Shown piece by piece: positions 47,624-57,762 of a stretch of 64,000 bases of DNA (the stretch's first letter is position 1; the number at the start of each line of letters is the position of its first letter). The notes beneath the pieces are model-generated. The model had not been told where the DNA came from, made no database searches, and was given only the letters and a program-made list of their open reading frames with translations. The translations under genes were made by a program, and so were the position numbers. Origin of the DNA: Auriscalpium vulgare. Its lineage: Eukaryota; Basidiomycota; Agaricomycetes; Russulales; Auriscalpiaceae. Location of the stretch: assembly GCA_019915015.1 (NCBI GenBank), contig JAHBBC010000033.1:310001-374000 (forward strand), read 5' to 3'.

Positions 47624-49219
47624 ATGCACTCTTCCACGACCCTCGCTGTTCTCCTCCTCGCCGCCTCGGCCGCGTCCCCTGCCCTCGCGGCTCCCCTGAG
47701 GTGTGGGCCATCCTCCACGCACGCACTTAAATTGGCCATCTGACCATCTATTCTTTCATGTTTGCAGCACCAATCAGGCCCGCGAGCTCGATGAGCTGAT
47801 GGCGCGCGAGCCCAGCCTGCTCAGCATCCTGAAGCCCCTCGGAACTGGCCTGCTCGGTGGCGGTGCCGTCGCGGCGCTCGACCACTTCATCGGAGGCGGC
47901 GACGGGTCCAGCTCCGCGTCCCGTCGCGAGCTCGGCGCAGTCTCACAGTTGGTGCCACGGTCGGGGATATTGGGGCAGTTGGGCCCGGGGCTTGAAGCTC
48001 CCCTGGGGATTGAAGCCCCCCTGCAAGGCTGCCTCTTCAAAAACTTCCAGCCACCCTTCTCGGTTGCTGCGTATGTGCTCCTACCACGTCTTCCAGCTCT
48101 CCCGCTGACGCTCTCGTCGAACAAAGGGCCCACAACTGCTTCGCCCAGTCCGAGCAGAGCCAAGCCGCCAGCTCCGCCGCCCCAGCCCCCAGCTCCGCCG
48201 CCCCAGCCCCCAGCTCCGCCGCCCCAGCCCCCAGCTCCGCCGCCCCAGCCCCCAGCTTCGCCGCCCCAGCCCCTGTTGCGCCCGCGTCCCGCCGCGAGCT
48301 CGGCAGAAGCTTGCAGTCGAGGATTGTAAACCCCCAGGAAGTCACCGATTGCCTCTTCAACAAGCCCCTGCCGCCCCCTGGCGAACGCTTCTCTGCTGCT
48401 GAGTATGTGCTCCTACCACGTCTTCCAGCTCTCTCGCTGACGCTCTCGTCGAACAAAGTGTCCAGGACTGCTTCGCCCAGTTCGACCAGAGCCAAGCCGC
48501 CAGCTCCGCCGGTCCAGCGCCTGACGCGCCTGCGTCCCGCCGCGACCTTGCGGAGCGCTTCATTAGTCAGAGCATCATCGACGAGCTGAACGGCAAACGC
48601 CCCCTCGACTTGCTCCCTATCCTCCCGCCGCTCCCCGTCCCCGCGCCCCCCGTCCCCGTCCCCGCGCCCGCGTCCCGCCGCGAGCTTGCGGAGCGCTTTG
48701 GCATCCTCGGCCCGGATGGGGGCCACCTGCCGGTAGTTCCCCCAGAGGTCTCCGACTGTGTCGACAGCACAGGCCAGCCGTTCTTCAATGGTAACAGTAT
48801 CTCTCCCGCGTATGTGCTCCTACCACGTCTTCCAGCTCTCGCGCTGACGCTCTCGTCGACCCAGTGCTAAGGCATGCTTTGCCGCTCAGCCTAACCCCTC
48901 GTTCAAGTCAGATGGGCCTTCTATCGTTTCAATTTGCTTGTACTGACTCTCAAACGCAGGCGTGAGCTTGCGGAGCGCCTCAACTTGGGTCCCATCGAGA
49001 AAGGTCTCCTCGGCACCGTGACCGGCCTGGGTGTCTCCAGCGCTGCCTCCGGCATCTTGGGGAAGCTCTTCGGGAACAGCGACAGCTCTTCTTCCCGTCG
49101 CGCTATCACGTATGTGCTCCTGCCATGTCTTCCAGCTCCCGCTGACGCTCTCCCACAGTCCGGAGCAGGCGCTGGCTGCGGTCCTCCTGTCCGGCCGCTC
49201 ATTCAACGACCTTGATTAG
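47624..49219 (+). CDS. Secreted dibasic-repeat precursor (KEP-like 1)
   Basis: Seven exons: 47624-47700, 47768-48070, 48127-48402, 48459-48809, 48865-48906, 48960-49109, 49159-49219. The sum is 1260 bases, giving 419 residues. A signal peptide (MHSSTTLAVLLLAASAAS...) is followed by units opening RREL or RRDL. Dibasic RR lies at 78-79, 182-183, 246-247, 292-293 and 396-397; KR at 350-351 arises only by splicing, and a further KR is at 265-266. Several units carry a Cys pair in the pattern CLF ... CFAQ. A low-complexity SSAAPAP array (about 143-177) and a proline-rich linker sit between units. The C-terminus PEQALAAVLLSGRSFNDLD is shared with the 4.3 kb gene. Kex2 processing into several peptides after secretion is inferred. 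Reading without splicing gives the false peptide YVLLPRLPA, which is intron sequence. Confidence 0.78.
48071..49158 (+). repeat. Near-identical introns within KEP-like gene 1
   Basis: Introns 48071-48126, 48403-48458, 48810-48864 and 49110-49158 all begin GTATGTGCTCCT and share CTTCCAGCT and a GCTGACGCTCTC branch region. The first two differ at very few bases over 56. They separate repeat units, so intron and exon appear to have been duplicated together. Confidence 0.85.
48169..48272 (+). repeat. 21-bp coding minisatellite
   Basis: About five copies of a 21-bp unit (AGCTCCGCCGCCCCAGCCCCC) encoding SSAAPAP. The unit length keeps the frame. Confidence 0.9.
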
Positions 49220-50539
49220 TGCATTTTATGACGTATGACCCTTTTACGACCGACAGATTATGACTTCTTGCAGGCAAGTAGTTGGGTGTTGAGTGTATAA
49301 TTTTCTGTCGTAGCTTTTTGGCGGCGGAAATGACAAAGAGTGTTTGAGGGCCACATATCTGCGACGAGTACAACGGGTCTATGCGACGAGTACAGTGGGT
49401 CCATGCGACCAAACTGGACCGACGACTATCCGAGAGCTGAAACCCGAGACGGCTAGATGCTGTGTCTGCGCGCGTGGAGACACGAGTTTCAGACCTATGA
49501 AATACACATAACAACGGACAGCAATGAGCGTGACAAGACAGACGACGACCAGATGCTAGCACATAAGACAAGGCAAACCCAACTGATTAGATTAGCCAAC
49601 GAAGGACTGTATGGAGAGAGGTGTGTCGGAAGCGGTCCTCGTGCATCGACGTGTCCATTTGCCGACATCTCACTTGCCACGATCCTTCGATCCACCTCAA
49701 TGCCTGTTCTGCCAGTCGAGCCTGGGACGCCGATTTCCCCGCCGCTCCCTACTACGCATCGATTCCTTCCAAAGCGCATGGCCGGCGGGGTACAGGAGAG
49801 CTTGAGCCTTGAGGCAAGCTGGAGCCGGAGGTCCGTGAATCGAGCGCCGGCGTATTGACACTGTAGCTGGGGACTGCATCCGCAATTGAGAATCGTTGCC
49901 GTGTAGTCCAAGAAATGAATCGCACCGCGAGTGAGCCCACTCTCCGCTAAACACTGGCATGTTTCTCCCTGTGTCTCTGTTTATTGGGGGCGCGGGCGCG
50001 GCATGTCGGCGGCAACAGGACGCGGCGGCGCAGTGTCCAAGGTGAGCGGCGGGCGGTTGGACTTTGGGAGTCGTGTTCAATGAATGTTGAACGATGGCGA
50101 GCTGCGTGTGTGCGATGCAATGTGTCAGTGCAAAGGACGCGAACGACTCTGCGAAAACGCGCAAAAGAGGAGAACCGAGCGAGTCCAGGACAAAGTGAGG
50201 CCCGTCGCCCAGGCACCTCTCGGCGGTGGCTGTGCGCAAATTGCCTCCGACGGCGCCGCGCGACGGTCACTACTAGTGGCTTGAACTCGAACTACGGGCA
50301 CAACGCTTGCGCTTGCTAGTAACTTGCTTCCTCGACACTCCAATCCATATCCCTATGAATGCACCGCTTTACAATTCTCCGAGTCGCGCGGCCTCATCGT
50401 GGCTTCAGTGCCGGAGTCGTGCGGCAAACATGAGGCCCACTAGCACCGAAGTCGTCGAAAGCTCTCACCCGTGGAATCCTCGCAAGCGTCACCTTCAGAA
50501 ACATTGTTTTCTATAGGACAGGATGCCCAGCGCGGCACG
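49220..50539. other. Gene-free interval
   Basis: No gene supported. The frames at 49.4-50.3 kb have no domain. A short direct repeat occurs near 49.37-49.40 kb (GACGAGTACAACGGGTC and GACGAGTACAGTGGGTC). Confidence 0.4.
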
Positions 50540-50546
50540 TATATAA
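50540..50546 (+). promoter_or_regulatory. TATA box of DUF2235 gene C
   Basis: TATATAA 82 bp before the ATG at 50622. Confidence 0.5.
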
Positions 50547-50621
50547 CTCACGTCTCGCGGCCTGCTGGCGATTTCTCCCTCGCTTCCAACTCCCACCCAC
50601 AAGTCTCGCCTGTGAAGATCC

Positions 50622-52533
50622 ATGCCCTTATTTTCGTCCTTGCGAGGATTTCTCAAAAAGCCCGTTGACCAAGATGCCCCATCCTTGGCCCAAACCGAAG
50701 GTGCCCCCGACACCCCGCCAACTCAGACACCAGGAGCCGAAGGACGGCATGAACGTCAGCAGCATGATCCATCCACTGCAACAGGAGATCCCTCCGGCGA
50801 GACGCCAGTAAAGATGCATGCGTGCAATTGTCCCCCGCCTCCCAACGGTGTGCGCGGCAGGAACCTTGTCGTCTGCATCGACGGTACCGCCAATCAGTTC
50901 AGCGAAAAGGTGCTGTCATTCTTCTCTAGCTATTCTCCGTCTAATGCATCCTTCCCCTTCCTGCAGAATACGAATGTCGTCGAGCTGTACAGCCATCTTG
51001 AGAAGGATGTTGAGCAGCTCACTTACTACGACAGCGGGATCGGCACTTACGTGTCCGACGACTCGAAATGGTCCCCTGGCTCGTGGTGGCAGGCCCTTGA
51101 CCACAAGATAGACATGATGATCGCATGGTACGCTCAAAGGCCCCTCCGGCTTGAAGTTGACGAGCTCACACTCCCCATAAAGGCACTTTAAGAGAATCGT
51201 GCTCAGTGCATATCAGTGGTTGTCTGAGAACTATCAGGAAGGCGACAAGATATTTCTGTTTGGTGAGTACCACGACAAGCGCTCCTTGTCTTGTTCGCAT
51301 AGACTCACAATTGACTAGGATTCTCTCGCGGGGCATATCAAGCTCGTGTCATTGCAGGCATGATAGAGAAAGTACGCAACGCGACCGTCCTGAGATACTG
51401 ATCACTTACGGCGTTGCCACCTCGTAGGTCGGGCTTCTGCACAAGGGCAACAACAACCAAATTCCTTTGTGCGTCATTTTGGCCTCTGTAATGTGCGTCC
51501 TAATCACTCACGCTGCCGATTGTAGTGCGTACGAGCTGTACGTATCGACGACTTCGAAGCAACGACGGGCAGACGAGCCCAAGGCCAAATCAAACGCAGA
51601 ACAAGATATAAAGACGACGCATAAACAAGAAAAACTGTGCTCTCGATTCAAGTCAACCCTGTCGCGGCCTAACGTCGTGGTACATTTTGTCGGCGCATGG
51701 TGAGTCCTTTCTAGATGAGCATAGCGCAATTTCTCAATGTTCGGTCATAAGGGATACCGTCTCGTCAGTCGGATTTACCAAAGGCCCGGGCCTTCCAGAG
51801 ACGACAACAGGCATGAAGCACGTCTGCGTCTTTCGACACGCCCTCGCGCTCGATGAAACGCGGGGCAAATTCCTCCCCGAGCATGCTAATGGTGGCGTCG
51901 GCCCACTCGATCGCGGTGGTAATGTGAAGGAAATTTGGTTTGTCGGCTCACACTCCGACATGTAAGTACTGGAGTTAAAGTTCGCTTTGCGCCTCCGCTG
52001 ATGCTCTAATAGTGGCGGCGGTAATGTCGACAACCTCGATCTCAACCATTTTGGACCTGCGCTACGTTGGATGAAGTACGAGGCCTTGACGCATGGACTC
52101 CGGATTTTACCACAGCGAGACCAGTGGCAATCTCTCAAGCCCAACTTATCTGTCCACTGGTTTTACAAGCTCATTGATTTTTATCCGTATCGCCGATTGT
52201 CGTACAGAGACCCGGATAGCACAATACGTTGGTTCGTCACCTCTAATAAATCTTTCGATCAATATTAACGAGGGCTTATACATCTGTAGGCCCCCACATC
52301 GGAGCGCTGTGCGAGAAATAAAGCCGGGCCAGAAGATTCATCAGTCAGTGTTCGAGAGCATGAACATCCCTACGGATCCCACGGAGAGCACAGGGAGCGC
52401 AGGTCGTCCGGGCAGCCGGGAAAGCGGGCGGAAAGAGTTGAGCGATGAGGTCGCTAAGGGAGGGACTTCAGTTGGCGGAATACATTTGGCGTGTCAATTG
52501 ACACAAACCAAATACATTCGGCCCTGTGTCTGA
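50622..52533 (+). CDS. Truncated DUF2235 gene (C), WD40 half lost
   Basis: Paralogue of genes A and B. All DUF2235 exons are intact with conserved splice sites: [27 protein letters not shown], the GFSRGA elbow, IPFAYELY, FVGAWDTVSSVGF, SHSDIGGGN and SVHWFYKL. Homology ends inside the exon that follows IKPGQKIHQSVFES, near 52.47 kb. From there a foreign tail (GGIHLACQLTQTKYIRPCV) runs to a stop at 52533. The helical linker and WD40 repeats are missing. The breakpoint coincides with the palindrome at 52.48-52.51 kb, so an insertion or rearrangement removed the 3' half. The hydrolase core could still be expressed as a stand-alone enzyme of about 400 residues; otherwise it is a pseudogene. Confidence 0.7.
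52484..52513. repeat. Nested palindrome at gene C breakpoint
   Basis: A perfect 14-bp palindrome GTGTCAATTGACAC (52491-52504) is framed by ATTTGG on the left and CCAAAT on the right. It marks the start of sequence foreign to the DUF2235 family. Confidence 0.85.
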
Positions 52534-52568
52534 GCGCAGTCAGTGGTCGTCTGCGTACATGCGAGCAC

Positions 52569-52640
52569 AATGCATTGGTCATGCCAAATGCATTGGTCGT
52601 GCCAGATGCGTTGGTCGTGCCAAATGCATTGGTCGTGCAC
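52569..52640. repeat. 18-bp tandem repeat, four copies
   Basis: Four copies of AATGCATTGGTCGTGCCA with one or two changes each. The junctions form the near-palindrome CCAAATGCATTGG. Confidence 0.9.
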
Positions 52641-52667
52641 AATGCAATAGGCATTGAACGAGTCATC

Positions 52668-52757
52668 AAAATAAGACAACAAGCGGGAATCGAACCAAGA
52701 GCACGAGAGATATGAGTCTCATATTCTACCACTAAGCATAACCACTTCGGCACAGAG
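52668..52757 (-). tRNA. tRNA-like sequence, degenerate
   Basis: The minus strand has a B-box match GGTTCGATTCC (52696-52686) and an A-box-like GCTTAGTGGTAG (52738-52727) at tRNA spacing. Anticodon and T stems do not pair convincingly and ATATGAGACTCATAT forms its own hairpin, so a tRNA pseudogene or a tRNA-derived SINE head is more likely than a working tRNA. Confidence 0.35.
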
Positions 52758-53049
52758 CAGATACTACTTTGTAGAACGCATAGAATATATTCAGTAATTA
52801 CGGTCCGTATACAACAATTTCTCGAAAATTGTCCAAGTCGTGCATGCTATCACCTGATCTGCCAGTTGCTGCACCAGCAGGTCTAGCACAGCTACAAAGT
52901 ATTCTATGTTGGATTGATATTGATGGAGCACTCTTTGTTGGCAGATAGCTACTGCAAAGAACGGAAGCCGGGTTCACAATGATAGCAATGGTTTAGTAAA
53001 CTGAGGAGAACATATGTACATATACTGCCCTCCTCGAGGGTAACATAAA

Positions 53050-53135
53050 GTCCTTGTAGTTAAGTGGTTACGCATACGCATTCCTTATCGTCTTGTATAC
53101 AGAAGCTCGGGGTTTGACCCCCGATCTCACTGATA
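53050..53135 (+). tRNA. tRNA-like sequence, degenerate
   Basis: The plus strand reads GTAGTTAAGTGGTTACGC, A-box-like, and later a strong T-arm-like hairpin TCGGGG TTTGAC CCCCGA. The middle part would need an intron to form an anticodon arm (ATAC ... GTAT). Likely a tRNA pseudogene or SINE-related piece. Confidence 0.35.
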
Positions 53136-53139
53136 TTTT

Positions 53140-54579
53140 GTCATAACCACAAATTTGGATTGTAGGGACCGTGCAGCGGCGTGCGCTCGAGAAGCTGCGG
53201 CATGGTGAGTCTGTACCTCAATTTGTGCAGAGTCTTGCTCATTTTCCCGTAGTATTAGAACTGCACGTCCAAGAAGACAAACTTCATTCTCGAATCTCGC
53301 CTCCATCCTCACATTCGCCCTTGCGTGACCTACTCAATGTCTCGGCATTCTCTGCCACAATGCCACGAAGCGGCCCACAAGTCACCGTCGTCTCTGGAAG
53401 TACGCCCTCTGTGTACTTGTGGCCGATGCTGACGTCGGAGTCGGGTGATGCGCTCAACGAGCGCTGTGCTCTCTGCCGCGACCGCTGCTACTCGACGCTG
53501 ATCGCACGAACAACGGCCGAGACCATCAGCGCGCCGCGAAGGCTTCAAGACAAGAAAAGTTGCTTACGCCGCAACATCAACGCCAGCCCTGTCATGTACC
53601 TCTGCTACGTCGTCACGAAGCCACAAGATGAGCAATGTGCGTACCTTCCGTGTTCGTTTCGCGTTGAAAGCGCTCACCGTTGATGGGACCCGCAGCGCTA
53701 CAGGCACCGAAACGGACCAATCACACCGCTACACCAAGACACACACCCCCGAGACGCCCCACAGGCGTCGCGGCACCGGCACGACCACGGGACAGCACAA
53801 AGCGGGCGAGCGTCTGGGGAGGAGACGGAGAGCCGAGGTAGGGAGTCGGAACGGTCGGGCGCGGAACTTGGTAGGACGCGTAGGAGCGCAGACGCGTGGG
53901 AAGAGCTGACGAAGCAGCGGTATATAGACGCGATTCGACTTGTTGTAGGCACACTTTTGGACCTTGGGCCTACACCCGAGACTACACCTTTCGTTCCTGC
54001 TTCACAGAGAGCACCGCACGACGCGACACCGCCAGACCAGCCCGACACGATGCCTTAAACCAGGAAGCCGTAGCGACATCCGGGTCGCGCCACCTTTGCG
54101 ATACCACGGGCTACGCTGCCCCGACTCAACCACAGACTGGAGTGATACAGTGTGGTAGGTTTTATGACTGACGTTTATATTCCAGGATAGCGACTCGGAC
54201 GGTACAAGCGCGGGAGACACAGGTCGGACGGTCGGACGGCAAGGGCGACTCCGCAACTAGGACGGACCGGCGGCGACAGACGGGAGGGTCGCACCGAATA
54301 GTGTGGGAAGAGACGCAACGTGCGACGGTCGGACGGGAGCGGAGAGAGAGAGAGAGAGAGGGCCGCAGGACGAGGGCAGGACCCGCGGGGTCCTGGGTGG
54401 TTTGTTCGGGGCACGGTCGCGATCTTGGGTTTCTTCCTCCGACCCACTACCTCTTGGGCCAGCGGTTGGCTGCTCGCTCCCTCCATTTCTACCGACGTTC
54501 CCGGGGCCTCCCCCAGGGTTCATCTCATCATTTGTGGAGCCCACCGCGAGGGGGCTAGTGTCAACCGCTCAGCAACCCG
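53140..54579. other. Leader region of the retrotransposon
   Basis: GC-rich stretch before gag with a TATA-like TATATA at 53921-53926. It may hold the 5' LTR and primer-binding site, but no sequence here could be matched to a second LTR downstream of pol, so LTR borders are unresolved. The frame at 53171-53683 has no domain. Confidence 0.35.
54342..54360. repeat. GA microsatellite
   Basis: Nine to ten GA dinucleotides in the retrotransposon leader. Confidence 0.9.
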
Positions 54580-57500
54580 ATGGCACCAAAGGCGAGGGTT
54601 ATCGTAGAGCCCACTCGACGCGCACCGCCCCGATCGGCCCCGTCGGAGTACTCGACCAGTCAGCGGGCGGAGTCCATGCCAGGACACCTCGCATCGTCGG
54701 AAGGTGGGGCGTCGGACGAAGAGCGCGCGACTTCCAGCGCTGAAGGCGCCGAGGGCGACAACGAAAACGACGACGGCGAGGCATCGGGTGTGGCGGACGC
54801 AGCACCCGAGAACGACGGGGATGCTGCGGGCGAGGCTCCCGGCGATCAAAACGCGGAGGCAGGCCCTGTCCAATCGGAGGAGTCGGAGCACGGTTGGGAG
54901 GGTAGACGGTCCCTCCATCAGGAGCTCCTGGACGTCAATGAGGCGTCGATCGAGTTGCTGACTGGCGGAGCGATGCGACAATGGTCGTCGCCGGAGCTTA
55001 CCCCGTCGGAATCGGAGCCCGAAGTGGCGGCGCTGATTGATGAGGACCGAGACGGGGCACAGGTGCCTTCCGACAGCGACCGCTTGGCTTCCGACCGCGG
55101 AAACGTCGGAACGCACGGAGGTTTATCAGGGGACGGGCGTGGAGCGGCCGCACAGGTTTCCCGACCAGTTTCTCCCACATCGCAATCCAGTACTCCGTTA
55201 TCGCGTTTACCCCGTCGCACGACCATGGCCACTCCGATGCCTACCCGTGGCGACCGCCAAGCCCCTAAGTTCGACAATCTTAAGCCGCGCGAGCTGCAAC
55301 GCTATTTCGCGGAGTTGAGGCACTTGTTCACGCGGGCGGGTATCGAGGACGGCCAGGACCAGGAGAAGAAGGAGCACGCCACGCGATACCTGGACGTCCT
55401 TACAGCAGACCAGTGGCAAAGCCGACCCCAGTACGCGGGCAATGCGACGTTCGAAGAGTTCGTGACCGCGATCATAGCGCTATACCCCGGGGCGGACGAG
55501 GAGCGCAAATACACGATGGGCGACCTCGATCAGCTCGTCGCCGAGACAGCCCGCCGAGGCGTCACGACCATTGGCGACGTTGGGGAATACTATCGCGGTT
55601 TCTACGCGATCTCCCAGTTTCTTATAGGGCGGCAGCGTATCTCCGAGCGCGACCGCGACTACACTTTCTTGCGTGGATTTCAGAAGGGACTGCAAGATAG
55701 GATAGAGCAGCGGCTGCAGCTGAAGTATCCCGACCACGATCGCGACGGCCCGTACCCGATGGACCAAATAGTGGAAGCGGCGCGGTACGTGCTGCACGGC
55801 ACGTCGAGCACCCCGCGATCGGCAGGGCTCAGCGTCCCCGCGGGTCTGGCCGACTTGTCCCAACCCGTGGCCGTCAAGGCGGAAGAACCTGCGATCAAGG
55901 TCGAGCAGTTTGCCGCTCTGATGGAGAAGGCGGCCGAGCAGATCGCGAAAGCGTATAGCGCGGGGCGAGCCGATGCGATGGGGATGAGTAACGCAGGCCC
56001 GCAGCCGTCGGCGTACACGCGCGGGCCACCGGGCCCGATGATGGCGTCGGCCGCTCGTTTCGATCGTCCTCGCCCGGCCCCGGGACAGGATGGCGCCAGG
56101 TGCTCGTTCTGCAACGGTCCCGAGCACTTCATCCGCGAATGCCTCGTCCTGCAAGACTACATAGCGACGGGGCGGGTGGTACGCAACGAGATGAACCAGG
56201 TGGTACTCAAGAGCGGCAGGCCAGTGCCATTTGGGCTAGGCCCGATTCAAGCGAGGGTAGACGAATATTATCGCACGGACCCGTCCGGGCTGCGCGCCGA
56301 CGTCGCGGCCAGAGTCGCGGGCAACGCGACGGAAACAATGATGTTAGCATCGACAGGTCCCATCGCCGTCACCGACTACCCGCTCCGACCTGCGCGCGAC
56401 CAGCCGGTCGCCGGGCTCATCCAGTTAATCCCGCCGTTGACGGACGACGAGCGACTCGAGGAGTTGCGTCAAGAGATGGCGGTATTAACCCTCATGAAGG
56501 AGCAGAGGAACGCCGGCCGGGCCCGAAGGGAGGCAGCGATTCGCAACGGAGAGTTACCGCCACCAATCGGTCCGCTGCCCGGGGAGAGAGTGCGATCCAA
56601 GAGGCTAGTCCCTGAGGTGGTCATATCTCCGTCGAAATTCACGGCAAAGCGGCCGAAGGTTACGTTCGCGGTGCCCGAAGGTCCAGAGGATGCGGAAGCG
56701 GCGAGGGAAGAGAGCGAGGGTGAGCCGACAGTCGAGAAGGACCCCGAGGAGATAGAGCCGGAACCCATCCATCCTTTCGCCTCCGTACCCGACGCAACCT
56801 ACATACCCGTCGGGGACGCGTCCCGACCAGACAAAGGGAAGAAACCAGTCGCCGCCTATACCAAGGACACGCCCATCCATAGTGAGGAAGTCGCGAAGGA
56901 AGTCTACGGCCGCGCGATGGAGACTTCCGTCACTCTGACACAGGGCGAGTTACTGTCGCTGGCGCCAGAAGTACGTTCCCAGTTGCGATACGCTATCACC
57001 CCGCGACGCATAGCGGCCCCGGTACTGTCCAGCGGGGACTCCCCAGTAGCGGTCCTACACACGGTCGTAGCGGAAGGGGAAGGGCCTACTAAGGAGTGGT
57101 CGGACCTACCCGGCGACTTGTACGAGGAAGAGCGCGAGCAGGAGAGAGATCGAGCGCGGGGATACACCTCGCACATGCCGTCGTCGTTCTTGCAGGCCAT
57201 ACAGAGCCAGCCAGCGGTGCCGCCTCGCGGGTCGCTGGTGCTCTCCGACCCGATGCTGACGTTGATGAGTGCCTCGGCCGAGAAACCGGCCCCGCTGGTG
57301 GTCGCAAAAGAGTCATCGGCATTGCGAGCGGTCCTGCCCTTGGTGGATAACCAAGCGCACATTGAGGCTATCCTGGATCCAGGGTCGCAGGTCATCTCCA
57401 TGTCCGAAGACGTTTGTCATTTTCTCGGCCTGGCATATGATCCCGCGATCACACTGGACATGCTTTCCGCCAACGGCTCGATTGACAAATCCCTCGGGCT

Positions 57501-57762
57501 AGCCCGCAACGTAGCGCTAAAGCTAGGCGACATCACGCTCTACGTACAGATACACGTCATACGTTCTCCGGCCTACGACATCCTGCTAGGGAGGCCCTTC
57601 GACGTCCTCACTGGGAGTATAGTCCGCAACTTTGTCGATGAGCGACAGACCGTCACGATCACCGATCCCAACACTCAAGCAACGGCGACCGTCCCGACAG
57701 TAGAGCGGGGCTCGCGTCGCATCGTTCAGAGCGCCGGCGAGCGCAGGGATTTTCGGCTCTAG
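54580..57762 (+). CDS. Retrotransposon Gag-protease
   Basis: Open frame of 1060 residues from ATG 54580. The first about 200 residues are acidic and disordered. The capsid-like helical part spans about 210-410 (KFDNLKPRELQRYFAELRHL onward). A CCHC zinc knuckle C508-x2-C511-x4-H516-x4-C521 marks nucleocapsid. Near the C-terminus is a retropepsin-like domain with LDPGSQVISMS (Asp933) and ILLGRPF; the usual DS/TG is DPG, a variant I infer to be the catalytic site from context. The protein should assemble particles and cleave the polyprotein. It ends at TAG 57760-57762; pol is in the -1 frame and open across this stop, so a -1 frameshift is expected (see the heptamer at 57747). Confidence 0.88.
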   Translation: MAPKARVIVEPTRRAPPRSAPSEYSTSQRAESMPGHLASSEGGASDEERATSSAEGAEGDNENDDGEASGVADAAPENDGDAAGEAPGDQNAEAGPVQSEESEHGWEGRRSLHQELLDVNEASIELLTGGAMRQWSSPELTPSESEPEVAALIDEDRDGAQVPSDSDRLASDRGNVGTHGGLSGDGRGAAAQVSRPVSPTSQSSTPLSRLPRRTTMATPMPTRGDRQAPKFDNLKPRELQRYFAELRHLFTRAGIEDGQDQEKKEHATRYLDVLTADQWQSRPQYAGNATFEEFVTAIIALYPGADEERKYTMGDLDQLVAETARRGVTTIGDVGEYYRGFYAISQFLIGRQRISERDRDYTFLRGFQKGLQDRIEQRLQLKYPDHDRDGPYPMDQIVEAARYVLHGTSSTPRSAGLSVPAGLADLSQPVAVKAEEPAIKVEQFAALMEKAAEQIAKAYSAGRADAMGMSNAGPQPSAYTRGPPGPMMASAARFDRPRPAPGQDGARCSFCNGPEHFIRECLVLQDYIATGRVVRNEMNQVVLKSGRPVPFGLGPIQARVDEYYRTDPSGLRADVAARVAGNATETMMLASTGPIAVTDYPLRPARDQPVAGLIQLIPPLTDDERLEELRQEMAVLTLMKEQRNAGRARREAAIRNGELPPPIGPLPGERVRSKRLVPEVVISPSKFTAKRPKVTFAVPEGPEDAEAAREESEGEPTVEKDPEEIEPEPIHPFASVPDATYIPVGDASRPDKGKKPVAAYTKDTPIHSEEVAKEVYGRAMETSVTLTQGELLSLAPEVRSQLRYAITPRRIAAPVLSSGDSPVAVLHTVVAEGEGPTKEWSDLPGDLYEEEREQERDRARGYTSHMPSSFLQAIQSQPAVPPRGSLVLSDPMLTLMSASAEKPAPLVVAKESSALRAVLPLVDNQAHIEAILDPGSQVISMSEDVCHFLGLAYDPAITLDMLSANGSIDKSLGLARNVALKLGDITLYVQIHVIRSPAYDILLGRPFDVLTGSIVRNFVDERQTVTITDPNTQATATVPTVERGSRRIVQSAGERRDFRL
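57747..57753 (+). promoter_or_regulatory. Candidate -1 frameshift heptamer
   Basis: G GAT TTT in the gag frame, seven bases before the gag stop. It resembles the GGAUUUA heptamer used by a retroviral pro/pol junction. The pol frame is exactly -1 and open through this site. Confidence 0.45.

Noticed and set aside
48311..48589. Frame with YVLLPRLPALSLTLSSNK as part of the secreted precursor
   Set aside because: That peptide is intron sequence with GTATGT donor, CTGAC branch region and AG acceptor; only splicing restores the RREL frame and the length divisible by three.
53171..53683. 170-residue ORF with a possible Cys cluster before the retrotransposon
   Set aside because: CALCRDRC does not continue into a RING or other zinc motif, and the frame has no support from composition or splice sites.
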